56,143 nucleotides of DNA from Anaerolineae bacterium (GCA_035529315.1 DATKWZ010000025.1:1-56143); one strand, 5' to 3'; shown: positions 8,689 through 18,087, counted from the stretch's first letter. The notes: generated from the sequence alone by a model not told the origin. Made by a program: numbers and translations.

Positions 8689-9855
8689 TCACTTCAATTT
8701 ATTTCCACGACCCTTAAACAAATTAAGAACCGGGTAGATATTTATCGGACGTTCATTAGCTGTTCTTATAAAAAGATATAATCCTATAGCTCCAATAACG
8801 ATATTTGGAGTCCACATACCGATAACAGGTGGATAAACACCTGTTTCACCCAAAACCAAACCCGCAGACAACATCAAATAATATGCCAGAAAGAAAACAA
8901 GACCAAGCCCCAAACTAAATGACCGCCTTGAAGAACTCGACTCTATACCTAAAGGAATTGCGATAAGACCGAGAACAAAGCAGGCAAAAGGAAGTGAAAA
9001 TTTTTTGTGAAATACTATAAGGGCTGAATAGTATTTAATATCTTTCTTTGCGGCAGATTGCAGATATTGACTCAACTCAGTCAGGCTCATCTCTTTTTCA
9101 TCCTTTTGGCTCGATTTCGCCGCGTAAACAGCCTTTTTAAGATCAAGACTTATATCATAGGTGTCAAAATTTATTGAATGCACTGCCCTGCTTTTAAGGT
9201 CGACCTGATTTACTGTTCCATTATAAAGCCGGAGATAAAAAGCAAGCTTGTCCGGTTCGCTAAAGAGCTTACCGGTTGGAGCGATCACGGTGCTGACAAT
9301 ATTTTTGTTCCTTTGATCTTCAATAAAAACATTTATCAATGCTTTGTTTCTTAAATCAACTTTATTTACGTAAATCATCACATCATTAAAACTGTCATTA
9401 AAGGTCCTCTCTTTAAGACCAATATCAGCATTTGATGCAACCACGTCATAAGTCAATGTTTTAAAGGATAGCCTGCCCCACGGCACTCCATATATTGTTA
9501 TAAAGCCTGTTAGCAGACATCCCATTAAACAGAAAAGAAATACCGGAGGAAGAAGCCCGTAAGCACTTACTCCTCCGGCTTTAAGGGCTACAATTTCATT
9601 GTCGGCGGACAATCTGAGGAAGGTTAAAAGAACAGACATCATTGTTGAAACAGGAATGACAAACGCGAGGAAATGGGGCACCGAATAAATAAGCATCAAA
9701 AAGACAGCGGATAAACCTATTTTGTAATTTACAATCAAGTTTATTATGTCAAGTATTTTTGTCAGCAGAAAAACAAATGTGAAAAACAGGATATTGATTA
9801 CAAAGGGCGGGAACATCTCTTTGAATAAATATCTATTTATAATTGAATTGATCAA
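8689..9855 (-). CDS. lptF: LPS export permease LptF
   Basis: Partner of LptG in the LPS exporter. The protein has 388 residues with the same 3+3 TM layout and the coupling-helix motif SADNEIVALKAGGVSAYG. The best start is a TTG at 9855 overlapping the msbA stop (TTGA), because it gives the normal N-terminus INRYLFKEMFPP; the first ATG (9816) would remove the start of the first helix. The TTG lies at the edge of a GGGATTCA repeat array that also forms the end of msbA, so the start region has been reshaped by the repeat. Confidence 0.88.
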   Translation of the reverse strand: MINSIINRYLFKEMFPPFVINILFFTFVFLLTKILDIINLIVNYKIGLSAVFLMLIYSVPHFLAFVIPVSTMMSVLLTFLRLSADNEIVALKAGGVSAYGLLPPVFLFCLMGCLLTGFITIYGVPWGRLSFKTLTYDVVASNADIGLKERTFNDSFNDVMIYVNKVDLRNKALINVFIEDQRNKNIVSTVIAPTGKLFSEPDKLAFYLRLYNGTVNQVDLKSRAVHSINFDTYDISLDLKKAVYAAKSSQKDEKEMSLTELSQYLQSAAKKDIKYYSALIVFHKKFSLPFACFVLGLIAIPLGIESSSSRRSFSLGLGLVFFLAYYLMLSAGLVLGETGVYPPVIGMWTPNIVIGAIGLYLFIRTANERPINIYPVLNLFKGRGNKLK

Positions 9856-11627
9856 TCCCTGAATCCCTGAATCCCTGAATTGTTAAACTGCATCTGATAG
9901 AGTTTGTAAAATTCTCCCCGGCAAGCGATCAGTTCTTCCTTTCCCCCTTCTTCCACAATCCTGCCGTCTACAATTACCACTATCCTGTCTGCATAATCGA
10001 TGGTTGAAAGCCTGTGAGCGATTACAAAGGTAGTGCGACCCTTCATCAGATTTTCAAGCGCCTTCTGAACAAGCATTTCAGACTCTGTGTCCAGTGATGA
10101 GGTTGCCTCGTCGAGGATTAATACAGGAGCATCCTTTAACAGCGCCCTGGCTATGCATATACGCTGCTTTTCTCCGCCTGACAGGCGCGCGCCAAGCTCT
10201 CCAATCATTGTGTCATATTTATCAGGAAAACCCTGTATAAAATCATAGGCATAGGCGGCTTTTACCGCATTTTCAATATCCTCTTGAGATGCGTTCTGGT
10301 TCCCGTAAGCAATATTGTTTCTCACGGTATCATTAAAAAGTATGGGCTCCTGAGTTACTATTGCGATCTGTTTGCGAAGTGATGATATTGATGCTTTTCG
10401 AATATCGATCCCGTCAAAAAGGATTGCCCCTTTAGTTACATCGTAAAATCTCGGTATCAGATTAACAAGGGATGTTTTCCCGCCCCCGCTCATTCCAACT
10501 AAAGCCAGTATCTCTCCGGCTTTAACATTAAAGTTGATGTTTTTTAATACCATCTCCTCTTCATATTTAAAAAAAACATTATCAAACATTACATTGTGGG
10601 GCCTGGATTGGATTTTTACAGGGTTGCCATCCTCTGCTATCTCCGATTTTCTGTCTATGATGTCAAAAACCCTGTCTGAAGCCGCAAGCCCCTGCTGAAT
10701 CGCATTGTTCAACCCGCTTAATTTTTTTACAGGGTCATACAGCATAAGGACTGCAGCCATAAAAGAAAAAAATGTTCCTGCCGTTGATGTGCCGGAAATC
10801 ACCTTTAAACCGCCATACCATATAATAAAGGCTATTCCGAAGCCTGCAAGAACTTCCATGATAGGCGATGAAAGGGAGCTGGCTATAACCGCCTTCATCT
10901 CAAGTCTAAAAAGATTGAGCGCTTTTTCATGAAAACGTTCCTTTTCATACTGCTCCATTCCGAACGCCTTTACTATCTTGTTGCCCGCAAAGGTTTCATG
11001 CAGGAAAGAATTCAGATCCGCTATCGCCTCCTGGCAACCTGTGCTGATTTTGCGCACACGCCTTCCAAATTCCACAACAGGAATAAAGGCGATCGGTAAA
11101 ATTACAAATGCGAACATAGCCATCTTCCAGTCCCGGTAAAACAGAACTATTGTTAAGCCCACTATGGTAAAGACGTCTTTTAATGCTCCTGTTACAGCAG
11201 TAGATACCATACCCTTAATAACACCCACATCATTTGTTATGCGAGACATCAGGACTCCGGTCTTTTCTTTATGAAAAAAGGATATCGGAAGATCCTGAAT
11301 GTGGTCGTAAAGACTGTTTCTAAGCCTCCTTATGACGCTCTCTCCAACATAATTCATAAGGTAGGTCTGACCATACATTCCAAGCCCCCGCAAAAGATAT
11401 ATAATGATAACTACGATCGGAATCAATATTAACATCTTGATGTCTTTATTGAAAAATATATCATCAAGAGCGGGTTTTACCAAAAAGGCTGTAGCAGAAG
11501 TTGCAAGAGCTATAACCATCATACATGCCATTGCGAGAAACAGCCTGAACCAGTTGTCTTTTATAAGCGCAAGCAGCCGCCTGTGTTTGTCGTTTGTTAT
11601 AAGCGATGATAAAGTCTTTTTGATCAT
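9852..11627 (-). CDS. msbA: Lipid A flippase MsbA (ABC exporter)
   Basis: Half-size ABC exporter that flips lipid A-core across the inner membrane. The six-TM domain covers about residues 20-310; the ATPase part has Walker A GMSGGGKTS, Q-loop TQEP, signature LSGGEKQR, Walker B VLILDEAT and H-loop IAHRLST. It is followed directly by lptF and lptG, so the flippase and the Lpt permeases are co-transcribed. The last residues (NNSGIQGFRD) and the stop codon are encoded by three tandem ATTCAGGG units, a repeat that is non-coding elsewhere in the window. Confidence 0.93.
   Translation of the reverse strand: MIKKTLSSLITNDKHRRLLALIKDNWFRLFLAMACMMVIALATSATAFLVKPALDDIFFNKDIKMLILIPIVVIIIYLLRGLGMYGQTYLMNYVGESVIRRLRNSLYDHIQDLPISFFHKEKTGVLMSRITNDVGVIKGMVSTAVTGALKDVFTIVGLTIVLFYRDWKMAMFAFVILPIAFIPVVEFGRRVRKISTGCQEAIADLNSFLHETFAGNKIVKAFGMEQYEKERFHEKALNLFRLEMKAVIASSLSSPIMEVLAGFGIAFIIWYGGLKVISGTSTAGTFFSFMAAVLMLYDPVKKLSGLNNAIQQGLAASDRVFDIIDRKSEIAEDGNPVKIQSRPHNVMFDNVFFKYEEEMVLKNINFNVKAGEILALVGMSGGGKTSLVNLIPRFYDVTKGAILFDGIDIRKASISSLRKQIAIVTQEPILFNDTVRNNIAYGNQNASQEDIENAVKAAYAYDFIQGFPDKYDTMIGELGARLSGGEKQRICIARALLKDAPVLILDEATSSLDTESEMLVQKALENLMKGRTTFVIAHRLSTIDYADRIVVIVDGRIVEEGGKEELIACRGEFYKLYQMQFNNSGIQGFRD
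9854..9880. repeat. AATCCCTG tandem array at the msbA/lptF junction
   Basis: Three to four copies of an 8-base unit (AATCCCTG on the plus strand) cover the final codons and stop of msbA and touch the lptF start. The unit is shared with arrays at 11630-11661, 34771-34816, 43057-43167 (inside resB) and 55156-55194. Confidence 0.8.
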
Positions 11628-11629
11628 AT

Positions 11630-11661
11630 AATCCCTAATTCCCGACCCCTAATCCCTGATC
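11630..11661. repeat. AATCCCTGA-type array at the DUF374/msbA junction
   Basis: Iterated ATCCCTAAT/CCCGACCCCT words fill the junction. On the minus strand they encode the last residues IRD of the DUF374 protein plus its TAG stop, and run to just before the msbA ATG (11627). Confidence 0.8.
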
Positions 11662-12320
11662 ACATTATGCCCATAATAGCTGTCAACGCCGGAGGTAATG
11701 CGATTCAGTTCATTTTCAAGCAGCATTAAGCATCTTTTCTCTTCGTTTTTGTCGGCATCTTGTGGGACATAAATGGGAGCGCCATATACAGCCCTGCATT
11801 TTGTGAAAGGAAGGGGTAGAATAAAACGGTCCCAGCTTGCAAAAACCTTTATTTTTTGGGCGCTGTAGGTGATAGGCACTATCGGATATCCGGTTTTTTT
11901 AGCCAGAATAACTATTCCAGGCTGGACCTTGCGGCTTGGGCCTTGTGGGCCGTCAGGCACAATTAAACATACTTTGTTTTTGCCTTTAACCTTTCTTATA
12001 AGCCTTGACAGAGCATGAAGCCCGCCTTTTTTTGTTGAACCACGAATAGCTTCATGTCCCTGTCTCTGAATTATCCTTGCAGCAATTTCACCGTCTTTTG
12101 ATTTGCTGACCATTGCAGTTCCGTTAAGTCCTTTGCAAAGGTATGAGACAAGAAGCATCCTTGAATGCCATACTGCAAATACAACCTTTCCTGATGAAAT
12201 AATCGGCTCTACTTTTTCAAATCCTTTCTTTTCAATCTTTATTGTACTGAAAAGAAGATCAATTAAAAGCTTGCCGAAAATACCGGCAAGATTCCACTTG
12301 ATTTCGGAGATTCTGTTCAT
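11649..12320 (-). CDS. DUF374 lysophospholipid-acyltransferase-like protein
   Basis: A 223-residue protein of the DUF374 group within the LPLAT superfamily. Seen: VVFAVWHSRMLLVSYL (His in the HX4 position), MVSKSKDGEIAARI, RGSTKKGGLHAL and the strongly conserved VPDGPQGPSRKVQPG. Members often sit beside msbA and kdtA and are thought to act on lipid A or phospholipid, but the substrate is not established. It is coupled to lpxB (the start base at 12320 is shared with the lpxB stop) and to msbA downstream. The C-terminal IRD and stop are repeat-derived. Confidence 0.85.
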   Translation of the reverse strand: MNRISEIKWNLAGIFGKLLIDLLFSTIKIEKKGFEKVEPIISSGKVVFAVWHSRMLLVSYLCKGLNGTAMVSKSKDGEIAARIIQRQGHEAIRGSTKKGGLHALSRLIRKVKGKNKVCLIVPDGPQGPSRKVQPGIVILAKKTGYPIVPITYSAQKIKVFASWDRFILPLPFTKCRAVYGAPIYVPQDADKNEEKRCLMLLENELNRITSGVDSYYGHNVIRD

Positions 12321-13456
12321 TACAGCATGCCTAAAGCTATTTCAGCGACCCGTTCTGAAGCTCCCGGTCCTCCCAGAGAATCTTTTACGCTCAAGAGTTC
12401 CTTTCTTAACCTTTCAAGGCCGGAAGCATCATTTAACATATTAAGCACCGTGTCCGCTATATTTTCAGGGGACGCCTTGCTCTGCACCAGTTCAGGCACA
12501 ATCTCCCTGCCTGCAATAAGATTAACAAGACCGATATTCTTAATCCTGATCATGATTTTGCCCAGCCAGTAACTTATCGGGGACACCTTGTAAATAATTA
12601 ACATCGGAGTACCGGAAATCGCAGCTTCAAGAGTAACGGTACCGGATGCCGCAACAACGAGTCTGCATTTTCTAAAGACTTTATCCACGCTGTCTGCAAT
12701 AATATCAAAATCAATTTTTTGTTTATAATTTTTCACTATATCTTCTATATGTTCTCTCTCAATAGAGGGCGCGATTGAAATAATGAATTTTACCTTCCCG
12801 GCCCGTTTTGCAATAAGACCGGCGGCTTTAAGCATTACCGGAAGATGCCGCGCTATTTCCCCGTCGCGTGAGCCCGGCAAAAGACCTATTACAGACGCAC
12901 CGGTTGTTATGTTCCCGCAGATATTATCTGTTGCATGCTTATTGTCGAGCAGAGGATGGCCCACAAATGTAACGGGAACATTATGCTTTCTGTAAAACTG
13001 CTGCTCAAAGGGCAATATAACAGCCATATGATCGACGAGTTTTCCGATTTTACTGACACGGCCCGGCCTCCACGCCCAGACCTGGGGACTGATATAATAG
13101 AGTACAGGTATTTTAAGCTTTTTTGCAGTTGCTGCGACATGGAGGTTAAAATCCGGAAAGTCTATAAGAATAAGAAGATCAGGACGCATCCTCTTAAGAG
13201 ACCTTTTGGCTATTCTTATTCCTTTTAAAATATCGCGTAACTTGGAAAAGACTTCGGTTATCCCGATAACAGACAGCTCTTCAGCATCAACAAGAATCTT
13301 CACCCCAACATCCCTGAGAGCCCTGCCTCCAATACCGTAGAAAAAAAGGTCGCTGTTTCTTTTATGCATGGCCGTTACAAGACGCGATCCGTGGATATCG
13401 CCGGAAGCTTCACCGGCTATGATCATAACAGATTTTTTATTAAGAATCTGACCCAT
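12320..13456 (-). CDS. lpxB: Lipid-A-disaccharide synthase
   Basis: Condenses UDP-2,3-diacylglucosamine with lipid X to form the beta-1,6 disaccharide. The 378 residues are of typical length. GEASGDIHGSRLV is at the N-terminus, DFPDFNLHVA and YYISPQVWAWRPGRV in the middle, LLPGSRDGEIARHLP and ASGTVTLEAAISGTPMLI in the C-terminal half: the complete GT19 signature set. It lies between the oxidoreductase gene and the DUF374 gene with almost no spacing. Confidence 0.95.
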   Translation of the reverse strand: MGQILNKKSVMIIAGEASGDIHGSRLVTAMHKRNSDLFFYGIGGRALRDVGVKILVDAEELSVIGITEVFSKLRDILKGIRIAKRSLKRMRPDLLILIDFPDFNLHVAATAKKLKIPVLYYISPQVWAWRPGRVSKIGKLVDHMAVILPFEQQFYRKHNVPVTFVGHPLLDNKHATDNICGNITTGASVIGLLPGSRDGEIARHLPVMLKAAGLIAKRAGKVKFIISIAPSIEREHIEDIVKNYKQKIDFDIIADSVDKVFRKCRLVVAASGTVTLEAAISGTPMLIIYKVSPISYWLGKIMIRIKNIGLVNLIAGREIVPELVQSKASPENIADTVLNMLNDASGLERLRKELLSVKDSLGGPGASERVAEIALGML

Positions 13457-13462
13457 AAATTG

Positions 13463-14422
13463 CTAACTTAAAAGACGGCCACGGGTTATATTGATCTGTT
13501 CCATAATACTTAAAGCGATTTTTAAAGCATTACGTCCCATCTGACCCGTTACCTCAGGGACTTCACGTCTTTTTACCGCTTTTACGAAGGAAACCAGCTC
13601 ATCCTCCAGGGCATCCGTGTTTGCAAAAGAAAGCTGTTTGATGCCCATGCCCGGAATCAGGCCGGTTCCAGCCTCACCGGCCTTATCAATAACCGTTATT
13701 TTGCAATTAGCAAAATCAACAGAAATATACGCATCCTTTTGAAACAGCCGGACCTTCCTTTCATTCTTGATCGAAATTCTACTTGCTGTGACATTGGCAA
13801 TGCATCCGCTTTCAAATTCAAGACGCGCATTAGCAATGTCAACATGCTCTGAGATTACGGGTATGCCTGCGGCATGAATAGTCTTGATATCAGACCTGAC
13901 AAAATTAAGTATAATATCTATATCATGTATCATCAGGTCAAGCACAACGCTTACGTCGGTTCCACGACTATGATAAATGCTTAGCCTGTGCGATTCTATA
14001 AACATCGGATTTTTAACAATATCCCGCAAAGCAACAACCGCCGGGTTAAAACGTTCAAGATGCCCTACCTGGATAATAAGCCCTCTGGATTCGGCTATCC
14101 TGATAAGTTCATCAGCCTCTTCAAGTGTCACGGTCATCGGTTTTTCAATGAGAAGATCAACATCGTTTTCCAAAAAATCCTTGCTTACAGCATAGTGCGC
14201 AGGTGTTGAGACAACTATGCTCGCAGCGTCAACCTTCCCCAAAAGCTCTTTATGGTCAATATATGCCCTGGTATTATAATTTGCGGCGACATTCTCGGCT
14301 AATGATCTGTTTTTATCAACAATCCCAACAAGATCAACATTGTCCATGCGCGCATATTTTTCAGCATGAAATTTCCCAAGATAGCCGGCGCCTATAACAC
14401 CAACTTTTAGTTTTTTATTCAT
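13463..14422 (-). CDS. Gfo/Idh/MocA family oxidoreductase in the lpx operon
   Basis: NAD(P)-dependent sugar dehydrogenase family. The N-terminal Rossmann fold shows GVIGAGYLGKFHAEKY, then LIEKPMTVTLEEADELI (the EKP motif) and LMIHDIDIILNFV in the catalytic domain. The frame is open to a GTG at 14467, but those 15 codons come from an ACAGAGTTCACAGAG repeat; the ATG at 14422 gives the normal start. Its place between lpxI and lpxB suggests a role on a UDP-GlcNAc-derived lipid A precursor, for example a GnnA-like 3-dehydrogenase. No aminotransferase partner (GnnB) is in the window, so this remains open. Confidence 0.85.
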   Translation of the reverse strand: MNKKLKVGVIGAGYLGKFHAEKYARMDNVDLVGIVDKNRSLAENVAANYNTRAYIDHKELLGKVDAASIVVSTPAHYAVSKDFLENDVDLLIEKPMTVTLEEADELIRIAESRGLIIQVGHLERFNPAVVALRDIVKNPMFIESHRLSIYHSRGTDVSVVLDLMIHDIDIILNFVRSDIKTIHAAGIPVISEHVDIANARLEFESGCIANVTASRISIKNERKVRLFQKDAYISVDFANCKITVIDKAGEAGTGLIPGMGIKQLSFANTDALEDELVSFVKAVKRREVPEVTGQMGRNALKIALSIMEQINITRGRLLS

Positions 14423-14830
14423 TTTAGATCTTTCAAAAAAACTTTTACCACAGAGTTCACAGAGCACACTGAGATTTTATATAATCCGCCACCGTACTTT
14501 GGCGGACACTGTTATCTCCGTGGTGAAATCAATTTTTCCTGTAGTTAAACAGAAATTTACAAACTCAAAAAGTAACATATCAATAACCTGATGTGGCGGG
14601 CAGTTAAATTTAAAATGGCTGACTGTTTGAGCTTGTTAGTAAGCGTTAACAAAGAACGATAACCGAATAAAATTTTCTATAAGTCGGATAATACCAGCTT
14701 TAGCAAGCTTTTTATAAAAGGATTGCTCTAAGTTCTTTCTTTACGCTTACTTATGAGCGAGTTTCAGCCGTTCTTAAATTTAATTGTCCGCTGGCTCAGG
14801 TTAACCTCATAATAAGTTTGTAAATTTCTG
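14423..14830. other. 408 bp gap between oxidoreductase gene and lpxI: repeats only
   Basis: No gene is seen. It holds an ACCACAGAGTTCACAGAGC word block (about 14450-14475) with an inverted counterpart CTCCGTGGT (about 14515-14523), a small hairpin TCCGCCA/TGGCGGA between them, and the long imperfect inverted repeat described separately. Confidence 0.7.
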
Positions 14831-14835
14831 TTAAA
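14545..14835. repeat. Long imperfect inverted repeat (MITE-like)
   Basis: The left arm begins TTAAACAGAAATTTACAAAC at 14545, and the reverse complement of the right end (to 14835) begins TTTAACAGAAATTTACAAAC. The similarity continues inward over roughly 110 bases (shared blocks AACCTGA, GTTAAATTTAA/ATTAAATTTAA, GGCTGA, GTAAGCGT, AAAGAAC) around a centre of about 70 bases. The right tip contains the lpxI stop codon (14831-14833). No ORF is inside, as expected for a non-autonomous element or a large RNA hairpin. Confidence 0.7.
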
Positions 14836-15646
14836 TACCGTCAGCATCATCTAAGGCAACAATTGAAATGCCGTGTTTATTCGCGATGTCAATCATTTCC
14901 TGTTTGTCAAAGACAATAGCTTTACCCGCTTCAATGGTCAGCGCTCCTGCTCCTGCCTCATGCATTGTCTTTATTGTTTGAACTCCCACAGCAGGAACAT
15001 CAAACCTTATATCCTGATTAGGCTTGCATACTTTAACAACAACGGCAATTCCCCTGGCCAGGTTTCCGCCTCTTTTTATCGTGGCATCTGTTCCGTCAAT
15101 AGCCTCAACGGCAAGAACCGATCCGCCACCGACCACTACACATTGGCCTATGTCAAGACGTCCGATTTCCTTGGCAAGATTCCAGCCCAGTCTGATGTCG
15201 GCCTTTTCGGATCTGGTTGGCTTTTTTTGGGTCCAGCAGCCTTTTTGCGCCAAAAGATCGGGAAGTAAAAATGTTGAAGCCTCTATCTTAATCCCCTCTT
15301 TTTCAAGGACCTCTGCAAATCCGCTTAAAATCCGATTGTCATGAGTGTGCCTCATCTTCGCAATCAAAGTAATTGCTTTTATATCAGGCCTTATATCAGA
15401 GAACATCTTTGTTTTTTTTATGGCGCCCATCATAACGGCTTTGCTGATATTATTTTTTTTAAAAAACATTATCAGCCGTTTGAGCTGCCCTATATGCATC
15501 CACTCGATCGCTTCAACATGCTCTTTCAGAACAGGATCTGTCTCATTTAGATAAGCTGCCGCATAAACTGCAAATCCTTTTGATTTTGCCGCCTTAGAAA
15601 AAATAATAGGGAACTGACCGCTCCCTGCAATTAGCCCTATTCGCAT
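14831..15646 (-). CDS. lpxI: UDP-2,3-diacylglucosamine diphosphatase LpxI
   Basis: Hydrolyses UDP-2,3-diacylglucosamine to lipid X; the LpxI (DUF1009) family replaces LpxH in many alpha- and deltaproteobacteria. The 271 residues begin MRIGLIAGSGQFPIIF; MMGAIKKTKMF, VVGGGSVLAVEAIDGTDATI and the VPAVGVQTI region are family features. It follows lpxA by about 15 bp. The stop codon lies in the tip of the long inverted repeat. Confidence 0.93.
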   Translation of the reverse strand: MRIGLIAGSGQFPIIFSKAAKSKGFAVYAAAYLNETDPVLKEHVEAIEWMHIGQLKRLIMFFKKNNISKAVMMGAIKKTKMFSDIRPDIKAITLIAKMRHTHDNRILSGFAEVLEKEGIKIEASTFLLPDLLAQKGCWTQKKPTRSEKADIRLGWNLAKEIGRLDIGQCVVVGGGSVLAVEAIDGTDATIKRGGNLARGIAVVVKVCKPNQDIRFDVPAVGVQTIKTMHEAGAGALTIEAGKAIVFDKQEMIDIANKHGISIVALDDADGI

Positions 15647-15660
15647 AGTTTAGTCGACCA

Positions 15661-16431
15661 CTACCTTGTAATCCCTCTCTGGGATGATTTTATAAAATCA
15701 ATAAAATTGAGAACTTCCGGAATCTGTTCCACCTCTGCGCGCACCCTTTCTATGGCTTCATTCATGGTGAGCCCGATCCGGAAAATAATCCTGTAGGTTT
15801 TTTTTAATGCTGACAATGTATCCTTGGAAAAACCATTCCGTTTTAATCCAACGCTGTTTAATCCATGCAGAGTCGCCCTGTCTCCTGAAGCTATAACATA
15901 AGGAGGGACATCCTTTACAACCGCTGATTTTCCTCCAATAAATGCATAATCGCCTATTCTTACAAACTGATGAATCGCTACAAGTCCGCCGATAGTCGCA
16001 TTATTTCCTATTATTATATGCCCGGCGAGTGTTGCGTTGTTTGACATAACAACCTTTCGGCCGGTTTTGCAGTCATGTGCTATATGGGTATAAGCCATCA
16101 AAAGGTTTTCTTCTCCAACCTCTGTTATCCCTCCGCCAAATTCAGTTCCTCTGTGGATTGTGACAAACTCACGCACAATAGTGCCGCGTCCGATTTTAAC
16201 ATAGGTTTTTCCCCCCTCGAATTTCAAAGACTGTGGAGGAGCGCCTATGGCGGCGTATTGAAATATATGACAATCAGGGCCTATATTAACATAAGAGTCA
16301 ACAACAACATGTGGGCCTATAACAGTTCCGGATCCTATAAAAACATTCTCCTTAATAATCGAGTATGGCCCGATTTCTACATTTGAATCTATCTCTGCTT
16401 TGGGATCAATAATTGCCGTCGAATGTATCAT
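15661..16431 (-). CDS. lpxA: UDP-N-acetylglucosamine acyltransferase
   Basis: First step of lipid A synthesis: transfers 3-hydroxyacyl from ACP to UDP-GlcNAc (or to the 3-amino analogue in some bacteria). The 256 residues form a left-handed beta-helix of hexapeptide repeats from residue 1 to about 185, followed by a helical C-terminus. The catalytic region is [10 protein letters not shown], where His119 aligns with E. coli His125. The gene overlaps fabZ by four bases (ATGA), the common fabZ-lpxA pairing. Confidence 0.95.
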   Translation of the reverse strand: MIHSTAIIDPKAEIDSNVEIGPYSIIKENVFIGSGTVIGPHVVVDSYVNIGPDCHIFQYAAIGAPPQSLKFEGGKTYVKIGRGTIVREFVTIHRGTEFGGGITEVGEENLLMAYTHIAHDCKTGRKVVMSNNATLAGHIIIGNNATIGGLVAIHQFVRIGDYAFIGGKSAVVKDVPPYVIASGDRATLHGLNSVGLKRNGFSKDTLSALKKTYRIIFRIGLTMNEAIERVRAEVEQIPEVLNFIDFIKSSQRGITR

Positions 16432-16868
16432 GGTTTATCTCCAAAAGTTGCCATTAATTCAGCTTCAGCTACAAGTTTTTTATCAACTGTTGCAATCCCG
16501 GACATTTTGATCGTTTTTAACCTTTTCTTCAAAATTTTTACTTCAAAGATAAGTTGATCCCCAGGCACAACCGGTTTTCTGAATTTTACCTTGTCCATCG
16601 CCATAAAATATATAACAGAACCTTTTTTCACCTCGGGCATAAATGTATAAGCAAGTAATCCGCCGGCCTGAGCCATGGCTTCTACAATAAGAACGCCCGG
16701 CATAATCGGAGTTCCTGGAAAATGCCCCTGAAAAAAAGGCTCGTTTATGGTTACGTTTTTAAGAGCAGTAATTTTTTCATCAGGAACAATCTCAAGTATT
16801 CGATCAATCATAATAAAAGGATATCTGTGCGGCAAAAAGTTCATTATTTCCTTAATATCATAAATCAA
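16428..16868 (-). CDS. fabZ: 3-hydroxyacyl-ACP dehydratase FabZ
   Basis: Hot-dog fold dehydratase of fatty acid synthesis, competing with LpxA/LpxD for 3-hydroxyacyl-ACP. [13 protein letters not shown], then [20 protein letters not shown] with the active His and Glu are present; 146 residues is normal. The start is a TTG at 16868: it has a strong GGAGG eight bases upstream and keeps the family N-terminus [14 protein letters not shown]. The ATG at 16844 would lose part of it, and the ATG nearer the SD is out of frame and hits a stop after five codons. Confidence 0.93.
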   Translation of the reverse strand: MIYDIKEIMNFLPHRYPFIMIDRILEIVPDEKITALKNVTINEPFFQGHFPGTPIMPGVLIVEAMAQAGGLLAYTFMPEVKKGSVIYFMAMDKVKFRKPVVPGDQLIFEVKILKKRLKTIKMSGIATVDKKLVAEAELMATFGDKP

Positions 16869-16894
16869 AATTCATACCTCCTTCATAGTCAAAA

Positions 16895-16926
16895 TTGATG
16901 ATTGTTGATTGTCGATTGATGATTGA
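16895..16926. repeat. GATTGTTGATTGTC iterated word
   Basis: TGATGATTGTTGATTGTCGA and its continuation iterate a 7-8 base TTGATGA/TTGATTG unit in the 139 bp lpxD-fabZ gap. No gene is seen there. Confidence 0.55.
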
Positions 16927-17007
16927 AGGCATTCTATCCCGCCTGCCATGCATTAAATATGTCCTATCCATTTTGTTCATTATGCCCACTTTAACATACA
17001 AGTCATT

Positions 17008-18057
17008 TTACTTACGTTCGCTCTCAATCCTATCCAGTCTTTTTTCTATTTCAGAAAGGTTCTTTTTAAGCTCAGGAAGCCTGTATATAAGCCTTTGAAC
17101 CCTGAGCCATAATCTATGCGGCATCTCCGGCGAACCTGACATAACCTGACCGCTCCGTACAGATGCTGTAACCCCGGCCTGCGGCCCAATCGTTACATTA
17201 TCCCCCAGGGTAATATGCCCTGCAATTCCTGCCTGCCCGGCTAATACGGCGTGTCTGCCGATTGTTACGCTTCCGGAAATCCCGACCTGCGCCACAATTA
17301 CGCTATCTTCACCAACCGTCACATTGTGGGCGACATGAACCAGGTTGTCTGTCTTAACCCCCCTGCAAATCCTGGTTTCCCCAAAAGTAGCCCTGTCGAT
17401 TGTGTTGTTGGCGCCGATTTCCACATCATCATCTATCCGGACAATGCCTGTCTGGGGGATTTTAAAATAGCTTTCCCCGTCAGGGGCAAAACCAAAACCA
17501 TCACTTCCTATAACCGTGCCGGCATGAATTATTACCCTGTTTCCTATTCTGCAGCGCTCAAGGATAGTTACATTAGGATAAATCTCCACATCATTTCCAA
17601 TCACAACATTATCCCCGATTACTGCGTTTGGATGAATAATTACACGATCGCCAAGTCTAACATTATTTTGAATCACGGCAAAAGGGGCGATAGAAATATC
17701 CTTGCCGCACAGGAAATTTTTGCCGATATAGGCATTTGAAGATATTCCGGCTGAGCTATTAAGATATGCCGGTTTTGCGTGGGGATAAAAAAGGGTTAAA
17801 ACCTTTGCAAAAGCAACCCTGGGATTTTCCACCATAACGGTTGTTTTTGAAGACCCTGTAAAATTTTTCGGAACAATAACAGCCCCGGCATCGGTTTTAT
17901 CTATCTTTTTTAAAAACTTTGCGCTGTCGGCAAAAGTAATATACTCCCGTGTAGCCACATCAAAAGGGGCTGCCCCACAAATAATTTTATCATAGCCGCC
18001 GGACAGCTTGCCTTCGACAACTTCTCCTATCCTGGAAAGCAATATTTCCATACGCAA
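17008..18057 (-). CDS. lpxD: UDP-3-O-acylglucosamine N-acyltransferase
   Basis: Adds the N-linked 3-hydroxyacyl chain in lipid A synthesis. The 349 residues comprise an N-terminal uridine-binding domain (to about 100), then a long hexapeptide beta-helix. GSDGFGFAP and DRATFGETRI plus DNLVHVAHNV, carrying the catalytic-type His, are the LpxD signatures. A short C-terminal coiled-coil-like helix ends the protein (LKKNLSEIEKRLDRIE). It follows skp, as in many Gram-negatives. Confidence 0.95.
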   Translation of the reverse strand: MRMEILLSRIGEVVEGKLSGGYDKIICGAAPFDVATREYITFADSAKFLKKIDKTDAGAVIVPKNFTGSSKTTVMVENPRVAFAKVLTLFYPHAKPAYLNSSAGISSNAYIGKNFLCGKDISIAPFAVIQNNVRLGDRVIIHPNAVIGDNVVIGNDVEIYPNVTILERCRIGNRVIIHAGTVIGSDGFGFAPDGESYFKIPQTGIVRIDDDVEIGANNTIDRATFGETRICRGVKTDNLVHVAHNVTVGEDSVIVAQVGISGSVTIGRHAVLAGQAGIAGHITLGDNVTIGPQAGVTASVRSGQVMSGSPEMPHRLWLRVQRLIYRLPELKKNLSEIEKRLDRIESERK

Positions 18058-18087
18058 AATATATCCTTATTGGAGCTTGTTTTGTTC

